64,000 bases of DNA from JAOUEA01 sp963719165 (GCA_963719165.1 CAVRAV010000001.1:2480001-2544000), one strand, 5' to 3'; positions 39,984 through 48,514 are shown, counted from the stretch's first letter. The notes: generated by a model not told the origin, from the sequence alone. Numbers and translations are program-made.

Positions 39984-40810
39984 GAGATACCGCCTCTTCC
40001 GACTTCGTGCATGAGGAGCTCGTGGATCTCCGTAACGACGCGCGCTACCAGCACGTCATCCAACTGACGTGGGCGTGCGGCGTCGATGCGAACCTCTTCG
40101 ATCAAACGCCCCGGCGGCGCGGACAGCACGAGGACTCGATCGGCCAGCAGCGCTGCCTCACGGACGTTGTGCGTCACGAACAGGAACGTCCTGGGACGAC
40201 CCTCGCCCTCGACCCAAACCCGTTGGATCTCGTCTTGCAGGAGCTCGCGCGCCTGCGCATCCAGCGCTCCGAACGGCTCGTCGCCAAGGACGACGTCCGG
40301 ATCGCAGGCGAGCGTGCGCGCCAATTGCGCCCGCTGGCGCATCCCAGCCGAAAGCTCGTGAGGCTGGACCTTCGTGAAGCCTCCGAGCCCCACGTTGTCG
40401 AGCCAACGTCGCGCTCGACCGGGCCGCTCGGACGCAGGGATCCCGACGAGACGCAAGCCCAACTCGACGTTCTGCTCCACGGATAGCCACGGGAACAGGG
40501 CGGGTTCCTGGAACAGGACGCCGCGATCGGGACCAGGCCCGGTGATCGGTTGCCCGTCGAGCAGCACCGAGCCCGACGTGGGCGTATCGAGTCCTGCGAG
40601 GATGTCGAGGATCGATGTCTTGCCGCTTCCGGAAGGGCCGAGCAGACACACGAACTCGCCCGGCTGGACATCGAAACTCACGCCGCCAACGGCCGTGACT
40701 TGTTCACCCGACGTCGACCGGCGCGTCTTCACGAGGTCGAGCACCGACATCTTGGGCGTGCCCGCGCCGGAGTCGGGAACGGGGCGCAATGCGTGGGTGC
40801 GCACATTCAT
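39980..40810 (-). CDS. ABC transporter ATPase, SsuB/TauB type
   Basis: A 276-aa ATP-binding subunit. Walker A is LLGPSGSGKTSILDILAGLD; the Q-loop is GVLFQEPALFPWLSVEQNVE; the signature is HELSAGMRQRAQLARTLACD (LSAGM, a relaxed LSGGM); Walker B is DVVLGDEPFGALDAQ; the H-loop is FLFVTHNVREAALLADRV. It couples ATP hydrolysis to the SsuC-type permease. It starts 4 nt after the yezD stop, so yezD-ssuB-ssuC is one unit. Sulfonate is favoured over nitrate or bicarbonate only because of YezD. Confidence 0.88.
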   Translation of the reverse strand: MNVRTHALRPVPDSGAGTPKMSVLDLVKTRRSTSGEQVTAVGGVSFDVQPGEFVCLLGPSGSGKTSILDILAGLDTPTSGSVLLDGQPITGPGPDRGVLFQEPALFPWLSVEQNVELGLRLVGIPASERPGRARRWLDNVGLGGFTKVQPHELSAGMRQRAQLARTLACDPDVVLGDEPFGALDAQARELLQDEIQRVWVEGEGRPRTFLFVTHNVREAALLADRVLVLSAPPGRLIEEVRIDAARPRQLDDVLVARVVTEIHELLMHEVGRGGIS

Positions 40811-40814
40811 GCGT

Positions 40815-41003
40815 TCACCGGAGCCGGAACTTCTCGGCCATCTCGATCTGCACGACCTTGCCGTCCTGGATCACGAGCACCACGGTCCCGAACTGGATCT
40901 TGCGCACGATCTCGGCCACCTTCGTCAGGACGTCGAGCTCGTCGTTGGTGAGCGCCGCAAGCTGCTCCCGCCCGGCGCGCGCGTCCTCCGATCCCTCAAC
41001 CAC
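40815..41003 (-). CDS. YezD-family (DUF2292) small protein
   Basis: A 62-aa protein. DVLTKVAEIVRKIQFGTVVLVIQDGKVVQIEMAEKFRL is an almost complete DUF2292 domain (E-I-V-R-x-I-x-F/Y-G-x-V-x-L-V-I-Q-D-G-K-V-V-Q-I-E). In Bacillus and many Gram-positives this family sits with sulfate or organosulfur assimilation genes; the function is not established. GTG at 41003 follows a TAGTAT hexamer by 7 nt. The N-terminal ~20 residues are a variable helix. Confidence 0.85.
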   Translation of the reverse strand: MVEGSEDARAGREQLAALTNDELDVLTKVAEIVRKIQFGTVVLVIQDGKVVQIEMAEKFRLR

Positions 41004-41010
41004 GGGGCCG

Positions 41011-41016
41011 ATACTA
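41011..41016 (-). promoter_or_regulatory. Leaderless-type -10 hexamer TAGTAT (minus strand)
   Basis: TAGTAT ends 7 nt before the yezD GTG and lies 9 nt past the stop of the Cys-Cys micro-ORF. Confidence 0.5.
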
Positions 41017-41024
41017 GGCGTCCG

Positions 41025-41126
41025 TCATAACGCCAACCCGGAGAGGAGGAAGCCGATCGGCAGTACGAACAGGCAGCAGTCCTCTCGTTCGAGGTCCCGT
41101 CCGAGCTCCCGTGCGTTCCGCGTCAT
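41025..41126 (-). CDS. 33-aa Cys-Cys micro-ORF upstream of yezD-ssuBC
   Basis: Read on the minus strand: MTRNARELGRDLEREDCCLF, then VLPIGFLLSGLAL and TGA. It has GGGAGGGATCG as a ribosome-binding site and a candidate promoter at 41214-41244. Adjacent cysteines are rare in proteins of this size. The hydrophobic end could be a membrane anchor. In mycobacteria, short ORFs with consecutive Cys codons act as cysteine-responsive attenuators upstream of sulfur genes; the position before yezD and a sulfonate-type transporter suggests the same logic here. It could instead be a small functional peptide. Confidence 0.5.
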   Translation of the reverse strand: MTRNARELGRDLEREDCCLFVLPIGFLLSGLAL

Positions 41127-41213
41127 CGATCGATCCCTCCCGGAAATGCGAACGGCCGCGACGCGATGACGCATGCGCCGCGGCCTCCAGTCGTCTGGTC
41201 AGCTGCGCGAATC

Positions 41214-41244
41214 AGGGTATCGAACGTGAGGAGGTGTGGTCAAC
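41214..41244 (-). promoter_or_regulatory. Candidate sigma-A-type promoter for the Cys-Cys micro-ORF
   Basis: On the minus strand, TTGACC (41239-41244) and TACCCT (41214-41219) are 19 nt apart. The resulting leader of ~80 nt contains GGCCGCG and CGCGGCC, which can form a hairpin before the ribosome-binding site. The spacer is longer than ideal. Confidence 0.4.
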
Positions 41245-41281
41245 GAGCCGTTTGGCCCTTTCTCCAGGCAAAGCGCCCGCG

Positions 41282-42868
41282 TCAGGCGACGCTGACCTGC
41301 ACGGTGTGGTAGCCCGTGGCGCCGTCGGGTGCCGGCGGCGCGATCTCGGCGGTCTGCACTGCCCCCGTACCGTCGGTGGCTCGCACCTGCAGGACGTGAC
41401 CGCCCGAAGTGGCGTCCCATCGATACAGCCATTGGCGCCACGTGTCGAGTGAATCCTGCGTCGCGAGGGTGGCTGAGTGCCACGGGCCGTCGTCGACCCG
41501 GACCTGCACCGCCTCGATGCCCCGGTGCTGCGCCCAGGCGACCCCCGCCACGACCACGGGGCCCGCGGCGAGCGAGGAGCGCGCGCGAGGGGTATCGATC
41601 CGCGATTGGGTCTTCACGGGGGCCTGCTGTGCCCATCCGCGTTTGATCCAGTACGCGTCGTAGGCCTCGAACGTCGTGAGCTCGAGGTCCACGACCCACT
41701 TCGTGGCCGAGACGTATCCGTACAGGCCCGGGATCACCATGCGAACCGGGAATCCGTGGTTCAGCGGCAGCGGCTCGCCATTCATGGCCACCGCGAGCAT
41801 CGCGTCGCGGCCGTCGGTGGCTGCGGCGGTGGGGCTGCCCGCGGTGAAGCCGTCCGCCGAGCGCGAAACGATCTGATCGGCCCCGGGGCGGACGCCGGCC
41901 TCGGCCAAGAGGTCGTCGAGGCGCGCCCCGATCCAACGGGCATTGCCCACGTAGGTCCCGCCGACCTCGTTGGAGACGCAGGCGAGCGTGATGTCGCGCT
42001 CGATGAGCGGGCGGGCCAGGAGCTCGTCGTACGTGATCGTGATCTCCCGATCCACCATCCCGTGGACGCGGAGTCGCCAGGAATCGGCGTTCACCGAAGG
42101 TGTGAGGAGCGCGGTGTCGACGCGGTAGAAGCGGTCGTTGGGTGTGAAGAACGGTCCGACCCCGGCCACGTCGAGGTCTGCGCCGGGCGGCGCAGGCGGG
42201 GCTGCGCTTGCGGGTCTTGGGATCGTGACCGCCTCACGAGAGGCGCCCGCCAGCGATCGCTGCACGAGGTACTCGCCGGCGTAGCCGGCCAGGCCCGCCG
42301 CCACGGCGGCCACGACGCCGCCGAAGATGAAGCTCCGCCGGTCCAGCCCGATGGGCTCGGCGGCGGCCGCCGGCGTCGGCGTGGCCGACCGTTCGGGCCA
42401 GCCGGCGGCCCGCCGCAGGGTGCGGAAGGCGAAGAGACCCGCCACGGTGCCCAGTAGGGAGGGCAGTGCGTACGCGAAGGTCGCGGTGGGCCGGCCGAGC
42501 GATGCGGCGAGTCCGAGGGCACCCAGGACACAGAGCCCGATCGCCCCCACGCGCGGGCGGCGCACCGAGGCGATCCCCAGCAGCACGGCGGCCACGCACA
42601 GCACCGCCACGATCCCCACCAACAAGGCCCGCTTGTCGTTCGTGCCGAACGAACGGATGGCGAACGTCTTGAGACCGGGCGGCGCGAGGTCGATGGCCGC
42701 GCTGCCCACGGCGATGACCGGCGACGACGTTCCGCCCACGACGCCCGCCACGAGCTGGGCCACGCCGAGCGCCACGGCGCCCGAAAGCAACCCCAGGGCG
42801 GCGCCGGCGAGTCGATGCCCGGACGGACGCGCGCCCTTGACCGTGGGCTCTGCGACACGGCTGGTCAT
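41282..42868 (-). CDS. Membrane-anchored sulfite-oxidase-family molybdoenzyme
   Basis: A 528-aa protein. Four N-terminal membrane helices (residues ~20-160) are followed by a fifth preceded by an Arg pair (RRSFIFGGVVAAVAAGLAGY). The extracytoplasmic catalytic domain has DRFYRVDTALLTPSVNADSW, the molybdenum-ligand Cys in ITLACVSNEVGGTYVGNARW, LDDLLAEAGVRPGADQIV, GFPVRMVIPGLYGYVSATKW and a C-terminal Mo-co dimerisation domain (GVAWAQHRGIEAVQVRVDDG). The layout matches actinobacterial sulfite-oxidase-like proteins. Electron acceptor and substrate are unknown. Nearby sulfonate-type genes would fit sulfite disposal. Divergent from purA. Confidence 0.85.
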   Translation of the reverse strand: MTSRVAEPTVKGARPSGHRLAGAALGLLSGAVALGVAQLVAGVVGGTSSPVIAVGSAAIDLAPPGLKTFAIRSFGTNDKRALLVGIVAVLCVAAVLLGIASVRRPRVGAIGLCVLGALGLAASLGRPTATFAYALPSLLGTVAGLFAFRTLRRAAGWPERSATPTPAAAAEPIGLDRRSFIFGGVVAAVAAGLAGYAGEYLVQRSLAGASREAVTIPRPASAAPPAPPGADLDVAGVGPFFTPNDRFYRVDTALLTPSVNADSWRLRVHGMVDREITITYDELLARPLIERDITLACVSNEVGGTYVGNARWIGARLDDLLAEAGVRPGADQIVSRSADGFTAGSPTAAATDGRDAMLAVAMNGEPLPLNHGFPVRMVIPGLYGYVSATKWVVDLELTTFEAYDAYWIKRGWAQQAPVKTQSRIDTPRARSSLAAGPVVVAGVAWAQHRGIEAVQVRVDDGPWHSATLATQDSLDTWRQWLYRWDATSGGHVLQVRATDGTGAVQTAEIAPPAPDGATGYHTVQVSVA

Positions 42869-42966
42869 GCGAGGCGTTCGCGGCTCGGGTCTTCGGGGAT
42901 CACTCCGCCATGGTCGCACGTCCGGCCGCTGATGCCGCCTCGGCCGCCCCCGTTTCCGGCGGCCGG

Positions 42967-42972
42967 TAGGAT
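42967..42972 (+). promoter_or_regulatory. Leaderless-type -10 hexamer TAGGAT
   Basis: TAGGAT ends 7 nt before the purA ATG at 42980 and would drive the whole purA-purL run. Confidence 0.55.
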
Positions 42973-42979
42973 GCAGAGC

Positions 42980-44254
42980 ATGAGCGCCTCCGTCGTACTC
43001 GGCACCCAGTGGGGGGACGAAGGCAAGGGCAAGGCCGTCGACTACCTCGCCGACGGGATGGACTTCGTGGTGCGCTACCAGGGGGGCAACAACGCGGGCC
43101 ACACCGTGATCGCCGAGGGTCGCCTGCTGAAGCTGCAGCTGATCCCCTCGGGCATCCTGTACCCGCACATCACGTCGGTGATCGCCGACGGCGTGGTCGT
43201 GGACCCCCGACACCTGCTGCGGGAGATGGACGAGATCCGTGCCACGGGCGTGGACGTTTCTCGGCTCGTCGTCAGCGGCAATGCCCACCTCATCATGCCC
43301 TACCATCTGGAGCTCGAGAAGGTGACCGAACGGTTCCTTGGCAGGAACGCGCTCGGCACCACCAAGCGCGGGATCGGCCCCGCCTACGGCGACAAGGCAG
43401 CGCGGATCGGACTGCGGATCCAAGACCTGTTCGACGAGAAGATCTTCCGCCAGAAGCTCGATGTCGTCCTGCGGGAGAAGAACCTCATCCTCACCAAGAT
43501 CTACAACCGGCTCCCGCTGGATCCGGACCGGATCGTCGAGGAATACATGGGCCTGGCGGACCGGATCGAGCCGATGGTGGTGGACACGGGCGCGCTGCTC
43601 CACCGCGCCCTGACCGACGGCAAGCAGGTCATGTTCGAAGGAGCGCAGGGGGTGCTGCTCGACCTCGACCACGGCACGTACCCGTTCGTGACGTCGTCGA
43701 GCCCCGTCGCCGCGAGCGCGTTCGCGAGCGCGGGCTTGGGCCCGCGCTGGGCCGAACGGATCGTGGGGATCATGAAGGCCTACATCACGCGCGTCGGCGC
43801 CGGTCCGTTCCCCACGGAGCTCGTCGACGAGGTCGGCGAACGCCTCGGCACGCGTGGCAAGGAATTCGGCACCGTCACCGGGCGTCAACGGCGATGCGGA
43901 TGGTTCGATGCGTGCCTGGGTCGCTACGCGGCGCGGTTGAACGGGCTCACCGAGCTGATCGTGACCAAACTGGACGTGCTCTCGGGCCTCGAGACCGTGA
44001 AGATCTGCACGGGGTACCGAGCCTACGGTCAGACCTTCGAGGACATGCCGCCGCACCAGTCGGTCTTCCACGATGCGTCGCCCATCTACGAGGAGCTGGA
44101 GGGCTGGAACGAAGAGATCGACGACGTCGGGACCTTCGAGGGCCTCCCCAAGCAGGCCCAGGCCTACGTGCGACGGATGCAGGAGCTGGTTGGGGTGCCC
44201 GTGAGCGTCGTGAGCGTGGGTCCTGCTCGCGAGCAGAGCCTGCCCGTCGGATGA
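42980..44254 (+). CDS. purA: PurA, adenylosuccinate synthetase
   Basis: Joins IMP and aspartate with GTP hydrolysis, the first step to AMP. Diagnostic segments: VLGTQWGDEGKGKAVDYLAD (P-loop-like, catalytic Asp), RYQGGNNAGHTVI, LGTTKRGIGPAYGDKAARIG, FEGAQGVLLDLDHGTYPFVT and TGRQRRCGWFDACL. Length 424 aa. The start is fixed by the leaderless -10 and by homology; sequence upstream to 42815 is not part of the protein. First gene of the purine cluster; its stop overlaps the purD start. Confidence 0.96.
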   Translation: MSASVVLGTQWGDEGKGKAVDYLADGMDFVVRYQGGNNAGHTVIAEGRLLKLQLIPSGILYPHITSVIADGVVVDPRHLLREMDEIRATGVDVSRLVVSGNAHLIMPYHLELEKVTERFLGRNALGTTKRGIGPAYGDKAARIGLRIQDLFDEKIFRQKLDVVLREKNLILTKIYNRLPLDPDRIVEEYMGLADRIEPMVVDTGALLHRALTDGKQVMFEGAQGVLLDLDHGTYPFVTSSSPVAASAFASAGLGPRWAERIVGIMKAYITRVGAGPFPTELVDEVGERLGTRGKEFGTVTGRQRRCGWFDACLGRYAARLNGLTELIVTKLDVLSGLETVKICTGYRAYGQTFEDMPPHQSVFHDASPIYEELEGWNEEIDDVGTFEGLPKQAQAYVRRMQELVGVPVSVVSVGPAREQSLPVG

Positions 44255-45555
44255 ACGTCCTGCTCGTCGGCGGAGGCGGCCGCGAGCACGCGCTCGCCTG
44301 GGGTCTGTCGCGCAGCCCGCTCGTGGATCGCCTGGTGGCGGCCCCGGGCAACGCCGGCATCGCGACCCTCGCCGCCTGTGCGAGCGTCGACGCCGGGGAC
44401 ATCGAGGGCATCGCCACGCTCGCGCGACGCGAGGGCGTCGACCTCGTCGTCGTGGGGCCTGAGGCTCCGCTGGTGGCCGGGTTGGCCGACGCCCTGCGGG
44501 CCGAGGGCATCTCGGTCTTCGGGCCGAGCGCCGCAGCCGCTCGGCTCGAGGGGTCGAAAGCGTGGGCGAAGGAGGTCATGGCCGCCGGCGGCATCCCCAC
44601 GGCACGCGCGGGGGCGTTCACGGAGCTCGCTCCCGCGCTGGCCTTCGTCGACGAGCTGGACGGACGGGCCGTCGTGAAGGCCGACGGGCTCGCCGCCGGA
44701 AAGGGGGTCACGGTCGCGCTCGATCGGGTGGCGGCCGAGACGGCGCTTCGTGCCTGCCTCGAGGAGCGAGCGTTCGGCGAGGCCGGAGCGACGGTCGTCG
44801 TCGAAGAGCTGCTCGAAGGCCCAGAGGTCTCCGCGTTCGCACTCACCGACGGCGTGACGATGGCTCCGCTCGCCCTGTGTCAGGACTTCAAGCGGATCGG
44901 GGACGATGACCGAGGTCCCAATACCGGAGGCATGGGCGCCTATTCTCCGCTTCCTTGGCTGGGCGCGGATACGCAGGTGGCGCTGTGGGATCTGTGCGAG
45001 CGCACGGTGGGGGCCATGCGAGGGATGGGGGTCGACTACCGCGGCCTGCTGTATGCGGGTTTCATGCTGACGCGCGACGGTCCCCGGGTCTTGGAGTTCA
45101 ACTGCCGGTTCGGCGATCCCGAGACGGAGGTGTTGATCCCGAGGCTCACCTCGGACCTGGCGGAGCTCTTGCACGCCGCGGCCACGGGCGGGCTCGCCGA
45201 GGTCAAGATCGGCTGGTCCCCCGACGCGGCAGTGACGGTGGTGCTCGCGAGCGGCGGGTACCCAGGCCCGTACGCGACCGGAGTGCCCATCGACGGGCTC
45301 GAGGAGGCCTCACGGGTGCCCGGGGTGGACGTGTTCCATGCGGGCACGAAGATGCTGGGCGATACAGTAGTCACGGCCGGAGGGCGGGTGCTTGCCGTGA
45401 GCGCGCTCGGGACCTCGGTGGGCGAGGCGCGGGCCAGGGCATACGAGGCCTGCTCGAAGATCACGTTCGAGGGCAAGACCAACCGCGGGGATGTCGCGGC
45501 TCGCGCCGCGCAGATGGAGGCGGCTCGCGCCGCGCAGATGGAGGACGAGGCCTGA
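44251..45555 (+). CDS. purD: PurD, phosphoribosylamine-glycine ligase
   Basis: An ATP-grasp enzyme that makes GAR from phosphoribosylamine and glycine. MNVLLVGGGGREHALAWGLS is the hallmark start; VDLVVVGPEAPLVAGLADAL, GRAVVKADGLAAGKGVTVAL (ATP-binding), CQDFKRIGDDDRGPNTGGMG and VLEFNCRFGDPETEVLIPRL follow. Overlaps purA by ATGA and purE by TGATG. The extreme C-terminus carries a perfect 24-bp tandem duplication (AARAAQME twice), absent from usual PurD and probably harmless. Confidence 0.96.
   Translation: MNVLLVGGGGREHALAWGLSRSPLVDRLVAAPGNAGIATLAACASVDAGDIEGIATLARREGVDLVVVGPEAPLVAGLADALRAEGISVFGPSAAAARLEGSKAWAKEVMAAGGIPTARAGAFTELAPALAFVDELDGRAVVKADGLAAGKGVTVALDRVAAETALRACLEERAFGEAGATVVVEELLEGPEVSAFALTDGVTMAPLALCQDFKRIGDDDRGPNTGGMGAYSPLPWLGADTQVALWDLCERTVGAMRGMGVDYRGLLYAGFMLTRDGPRVLEFNCRFGDPETEVLIPRLTSDLAELLHAAATGGLAEVKIGWSPDAAVTVVLASGGYPGPYATGVPIDGLEEASRVPGVDVFHAGTKMLGDTVVTAGGRVLAVSALGTSVGEARARAYEACSKITFEGKTNRGDVAARAAQMEAARAAQMEDEA
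45496..45543 (+). repeat. 24-bp perfect tandem duplication at the end of purD
   Basis: Two identical 24-bp units (45496-45519 and 45520-45543) encode the octapeptide AARAAQME twice, in frame, just before the purD stop. Confidence 0.85.
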
Positions 45556-46031
45556 TGCAGGACGAGACGATCCGGGCCGGGGTGCTGGCCGCCTCGCCGT
45601 CGGAGCTCGGAACCATGCGCCAGGCGGGCCTGATCCTGGAGAAGTTCGGCGTTGGCCACGAGGTAAGGATCATGTCGTCCTCGCGCAACCCCGACCTCGT
45701 GGACGAGTACGCGCGCACGGCGTTCGAGCGTGGCCTCAAGGTGATCGTGTGCTCCACGGGCATGTCGGGCCACCTCGCCGCGGCCGTTGCGGCCCGCACC
45801 ATCGTTCCCGTCATCGGCGTGCCCATCGCGAGCGCCCCGCAGATGCTGGGCAGCGAGGCCCTCGCGATCACCGCCCAGATGCCGACGGGAGTGCCGGTCG
45901 CCACCGTGGGGGTGGACTCGGCCGTGAACGCGGCGGTCCTCGCGGCGCAGATCATCGCCGTGGCAGATCCCGAGGTTCAGCAGGCGCTGTGGCGGTTCAA
46001 GGACGACCTCGCGGAGGGCTTGAAGCTTTGA
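45555..46031 (+). CDS. purE: PurE-family AIR carboxylase/mutase, non-canonical active site
   Basis: A 158-aa PurE-fold protein in the right place for the AIR-to-CAIR step. IVPVIGVPIASAPQMLGSEA, ITAQMPTGVPVATVGVDSAV and NAAVLAAQIIAVADPEVQQA are typical. The catalytic motifs differ: the N-terminal GSxSD is SPSEL, and SAHRTP is SSSRNP, so the His that E. coli PurE uses (His45) is replaced by Ser. The second His survives in STGMSGHLAAAVAA, in place of AGGAAHLPG. Such PurE-like proteins are inferred to exist in some Actinobacteria and Chloroflexi; whether they catalyse the same step is untested here. No purK is present in the window. Confidence 0.75.
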   Translation: MQDETIRAGVLAASPSELGTMRQAGLILEKFGVGHEVRIMSSSRNPDLVDEYARTAFERGLKVIVCSTGMSGHLAAAVAARTIVPVIGVPIASAPQMLGSEALAITAQMPTGVPVATVGVDSAVNAAVLAAQIIAVADPEVQQALWRFKDDLAEGLKL

Positions 46032-47339
46032 TCCCGCGCTACAGCCTCCCGCAGATGGCCGAGGTCTGGTCGGACGAGGCGCGGCTGGGACACTGGCTGG
46101 AGGTCGAGCTGCTCGCCGTGGAGGCCTGGGCAGAGCTCGGGCGCATCCCCGCGGACGATGCCGCCGCATGTCGGGCCCGTGCCACGTTCACGGTGGAGGC
46201 CGTTGCCGCGCGCGAGGAGCTCACGCGTCACGACGTCGCGGCGTTCGTCGACGTGGTGGCCGCCTCCGTGGGACCGCAGGGGCGGTGGATCCACTACGGG
46301 ATGACGTCCTCCGACGTGCTGGACACGACCCTTGCGCTCCAGCTGCGGGCCGCCGCCGACCTCCTGCTCGCCGGGGTGGAGACCCTCCTCGCGGCGGTGA
46401 AGCGTCAGGCGCTGGCCAACAGGGACGTGCCCATCATGGGGCGTTCCCACGGCGTCCATGCGGAGCCCACCTCGTTCGGACACAAGCTCGCGGTGTGGGC
46501 GTTCGAGCTCGATCGCGACCGGGAGCGGCTGCGACGAGCGCGGGAGACGGTGAGCGTGGGCGCCATCAGCGGCGTGGTGGGCTCGTACGCAGCAGTGGAT
46601 CCGCGCGTCGAGGAGCTAGTCTGTGCCGGACTAGGCCTGCGTGCGGACGAGGCGAGCACGCAGGTGATCCAGCGCGATCGTCACGCCGAGTACGTGGCGA
46701 CGCTCGCGCTGGTGGCCGCGACGCTCGACAAGATGGCCACGGAGATCCGTCACCTGGCGCGGACCGAGGTGCGAGAGGTCCAAGAGCCGTTCGCCGCCGG
46801 CCAGAAGGGTTCCTCGGCCATGCCGCACAAGCGGAACCCCGTGGTCTGCGAGCGGGTGAGCGGGCTCGCGCGGGTGGTCCGCGGGTACGCGAGCACGGCG
46901 CTCGAGAACGTGCCGCTTGTGGCACGAGCGGGACATCTCGCACTCTTCCGCGGAGCGCATCGTGATGCCCGACGCCACCGGCCTGCTGGACTTCATGTTG
47001 CGCGACATGGCCTGGGTGATGGAGGGCCTCATCGTGTTCCCCGAGCGCATGGCCGAGCACGTCATGGCGCTGGGCGGCATCGCGTTCAGCCAGTCGGTGT
47101 TGCTCGCGCTGGTGGACGCCGGCCTCGCGCGTGACGACGCATATCGGATCGTGCAACGATCCGCGACCGCCGCGTGGGACGGCGGGGCGTCGTTCCGCGC
47201 CGCCGTCGAAGGTGACCCCGACGTCCGTGGGCGCCTCGACACCGAGGACCTCGATGCGTTGTTCGACGCGCGGCGGTTCCTTCGGAACCTCGGCGGCGTG
47301 TTCGACCGGCTGGAGAAGCTGCCCGTGGAGGGAACGTGA
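46028..47339 (+). CDS. purB: PurB, adenylosuccinate lyase, with an in-gene frameshift
   Basis: Acts twice in purine synthesis (SAICAR to AICAR; adenylosuccinate to AMP). TTG at 46028 (IPRYSLPQMAEVWSDEARLG) overlaps the purE stop. Landmarks: IHYGMTSSDVLDTTLALQLR, MGRSHGVHAEPTSFGHKLAV (catalytic His) and GQKGSSAMPHKRNPVVCERV (flexible signature loop). After ALENVPL the frame breaks: the expected WHERDISHSSAERIVMPDAT follows one base later. CTTGTGG stands where CTGTGG is expected (46916-46922). The joined protein is a normal ~437 aa ending at 47339. As in rpsF, the break follows a CTT codon. Confidence 0.92.
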
Positions 47340-48250
47340 ACGCGCCGGGGAGCCTGCACGCCCGCGGCAAGGTCCGCGACGTCTACCGTGCGGGACCGGA
47401 GGAGCTCTTGCTCGTGGCCACGGATCGCATCAGCGCATTCGACGTCGTGCTGCCCGACGAGGTGCCGGACAAGGGCCGCGTGCTGACGGCCTTCTCCGCC
47501 TTCTGGTTCGGGCGAACGAAGGATCTGGTGGGTAACCACCTCGTATCGATGGACCGCGCCGCGTTCCCGGATCCGTTCGATGCCCAGCCCGCCCTCGCCG
47601 GGCGATCGATGCTCGTGAGGCGCGCGGAGGTGATCCCCGTGGAGTGCGTGGCGCGCGGCTACCTCAGCGGGAGCGGGTGGAAGGAGTACACGGCTTCGGG
47701 CTCCGTGTGCGGTGAGCAGCTCCCGACCGGTCTGCGGGAGTCGGATCGGCTCCCGGACCCCATCTTCACGCCCACCACCAAGGCGGCCGAGGGTCACGAC
47801 CTGCCGATGACGCTAAAAGAGACGGCGGATCTGGTAGGCGAGGGGCTCGCACGGCGCCTCCAGGAGCTGACCCTGACCCTCTACGAGCGGATCGCCGACA
47901 TCGCCGGGCGCCGCGGCGTGATCGTGGCGGACACGAAGTTCGAGTTCGGGTTCGCCGACGCGGAGCTCATCCTCATCGACGAGGTCGGCACGCCCGACTC
48001 GTCTCGGTTCTGGCCTGCCGAGGCCTACGAGCCGGGGGGTCCGCAGCCGAGCTTCGACAAGCAGTTCGTTCGCGATTGGCTGGACGCGAGCGGTTGGAAC
48101 CACGAGCCGCCGCCGCCCTCCCTGCCCGACGATGTGGTTGCCCGGACGGCCGAGAAGTACCGCGATGCGTACGAGCGCGTCGCCGGCGAGCCCTGGGATG
48201 GCTACCGCTCTCGCATGGGCGTGGGCGGGGAGGCCGCGGGGCAGCCATGA
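47336..48250 (+). CDS. purC: PurC, SAICAR synthase
   Basis: Adds aspartate to CAIR. GKVRDVYRAGPEELLLVATD and RISAFDVVLPDEVPDKGRVL are the conserved ATP-binding start; VECVARGYLSGSGWKEY, ESDRLPDPIFTPTTKA and IVADTKFEFGFADAELILID, then EVGTPDSSRFW and PSFDKQFVRDWL, are diagnostic. At 304 aa it is the longer Ade1-like form common in Actinobacteria. GTG start overlaps the purB stop (GTGA) and its end overlaps purS (ATGA). Confidence 0.96.
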   Translation: MNAPGSLHARGKVRDVYRAGPEELLLVATDRISAFDVVLPDEVPDKGRVLTAFSAFWFGRTKDLVGNHLVSMDRAAFPDPFDAQPALAGRSMLVRRAEVIPVECVARGYLSGSGWKEYTASGSVCGEQLPTGLRESDRLPDPIFTPTTKAAEGHDLPMTLKETADLVGEGLARRLQELTLTLYERIADIAGRRGVIVADTKFEFGFADAELILIDEVGTPDSSRFWPAEAYEPGGPQPSFDKQFVRDWLDASGWNHEPPPPSLPDDVVARTAEKYRDAYERVAGEPWDGYRSRMGVGGEAAGQP

Positions 48251-48504
48251 CGTTCTCGTTCGAAGTCTTGGTCAGCCTGAAGCCGGGGCTCGCCGATCCG
48301 GCCGGAAAGGCCGTGCTGTCCGCGCTCCCAGCGCTGGGCTGGACGAACGTCGGGGCCGTCCACGTGGGCAAGCACATCGCGCTCACGCTCGACGCTACCG
48401 ACGAGTCCGCGGCCCGCGCCCAGGTCGAGGCCATGGCCGAGCGGCTCCTGTCGAATCCCGTGATCGAGGACTTCCGCATCCTCGACGTCGCCCGGGAGCC
48501 TTGA
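48247..48504 (+). CDS. purS: PurS subunit of FGAM synthase
   Basis: An 85-aa protein: FSFEVLVSLKPGLADPAGKA, then LPALGWTNVGAVHVGKHIAL and AMAERLLSNPVIEDFRILDV. PurS dimers bridge PurQ and the small form of PurL so that ammonia can pass between them. Order purS-purQ-purL confirms the call. ATG overlaps the purC stop. Confidence 0.93.
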   Translation: MTFSFEVLVSLKPGLADPAGKAVLSALPALGWTNVGAVHVGKHIALTLDATDESAARAQVEAMAERLLSNPVIEDFRILDVAREP

Positions 48505-48514
48505 CCGCTCCGTG

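Noticed and set aside
41282..44071. 929-aa minus-strand protein covering purA
   Set aside because: Only the part from 42868 is coding; the rest is antisense to purA with no homologous motifs.
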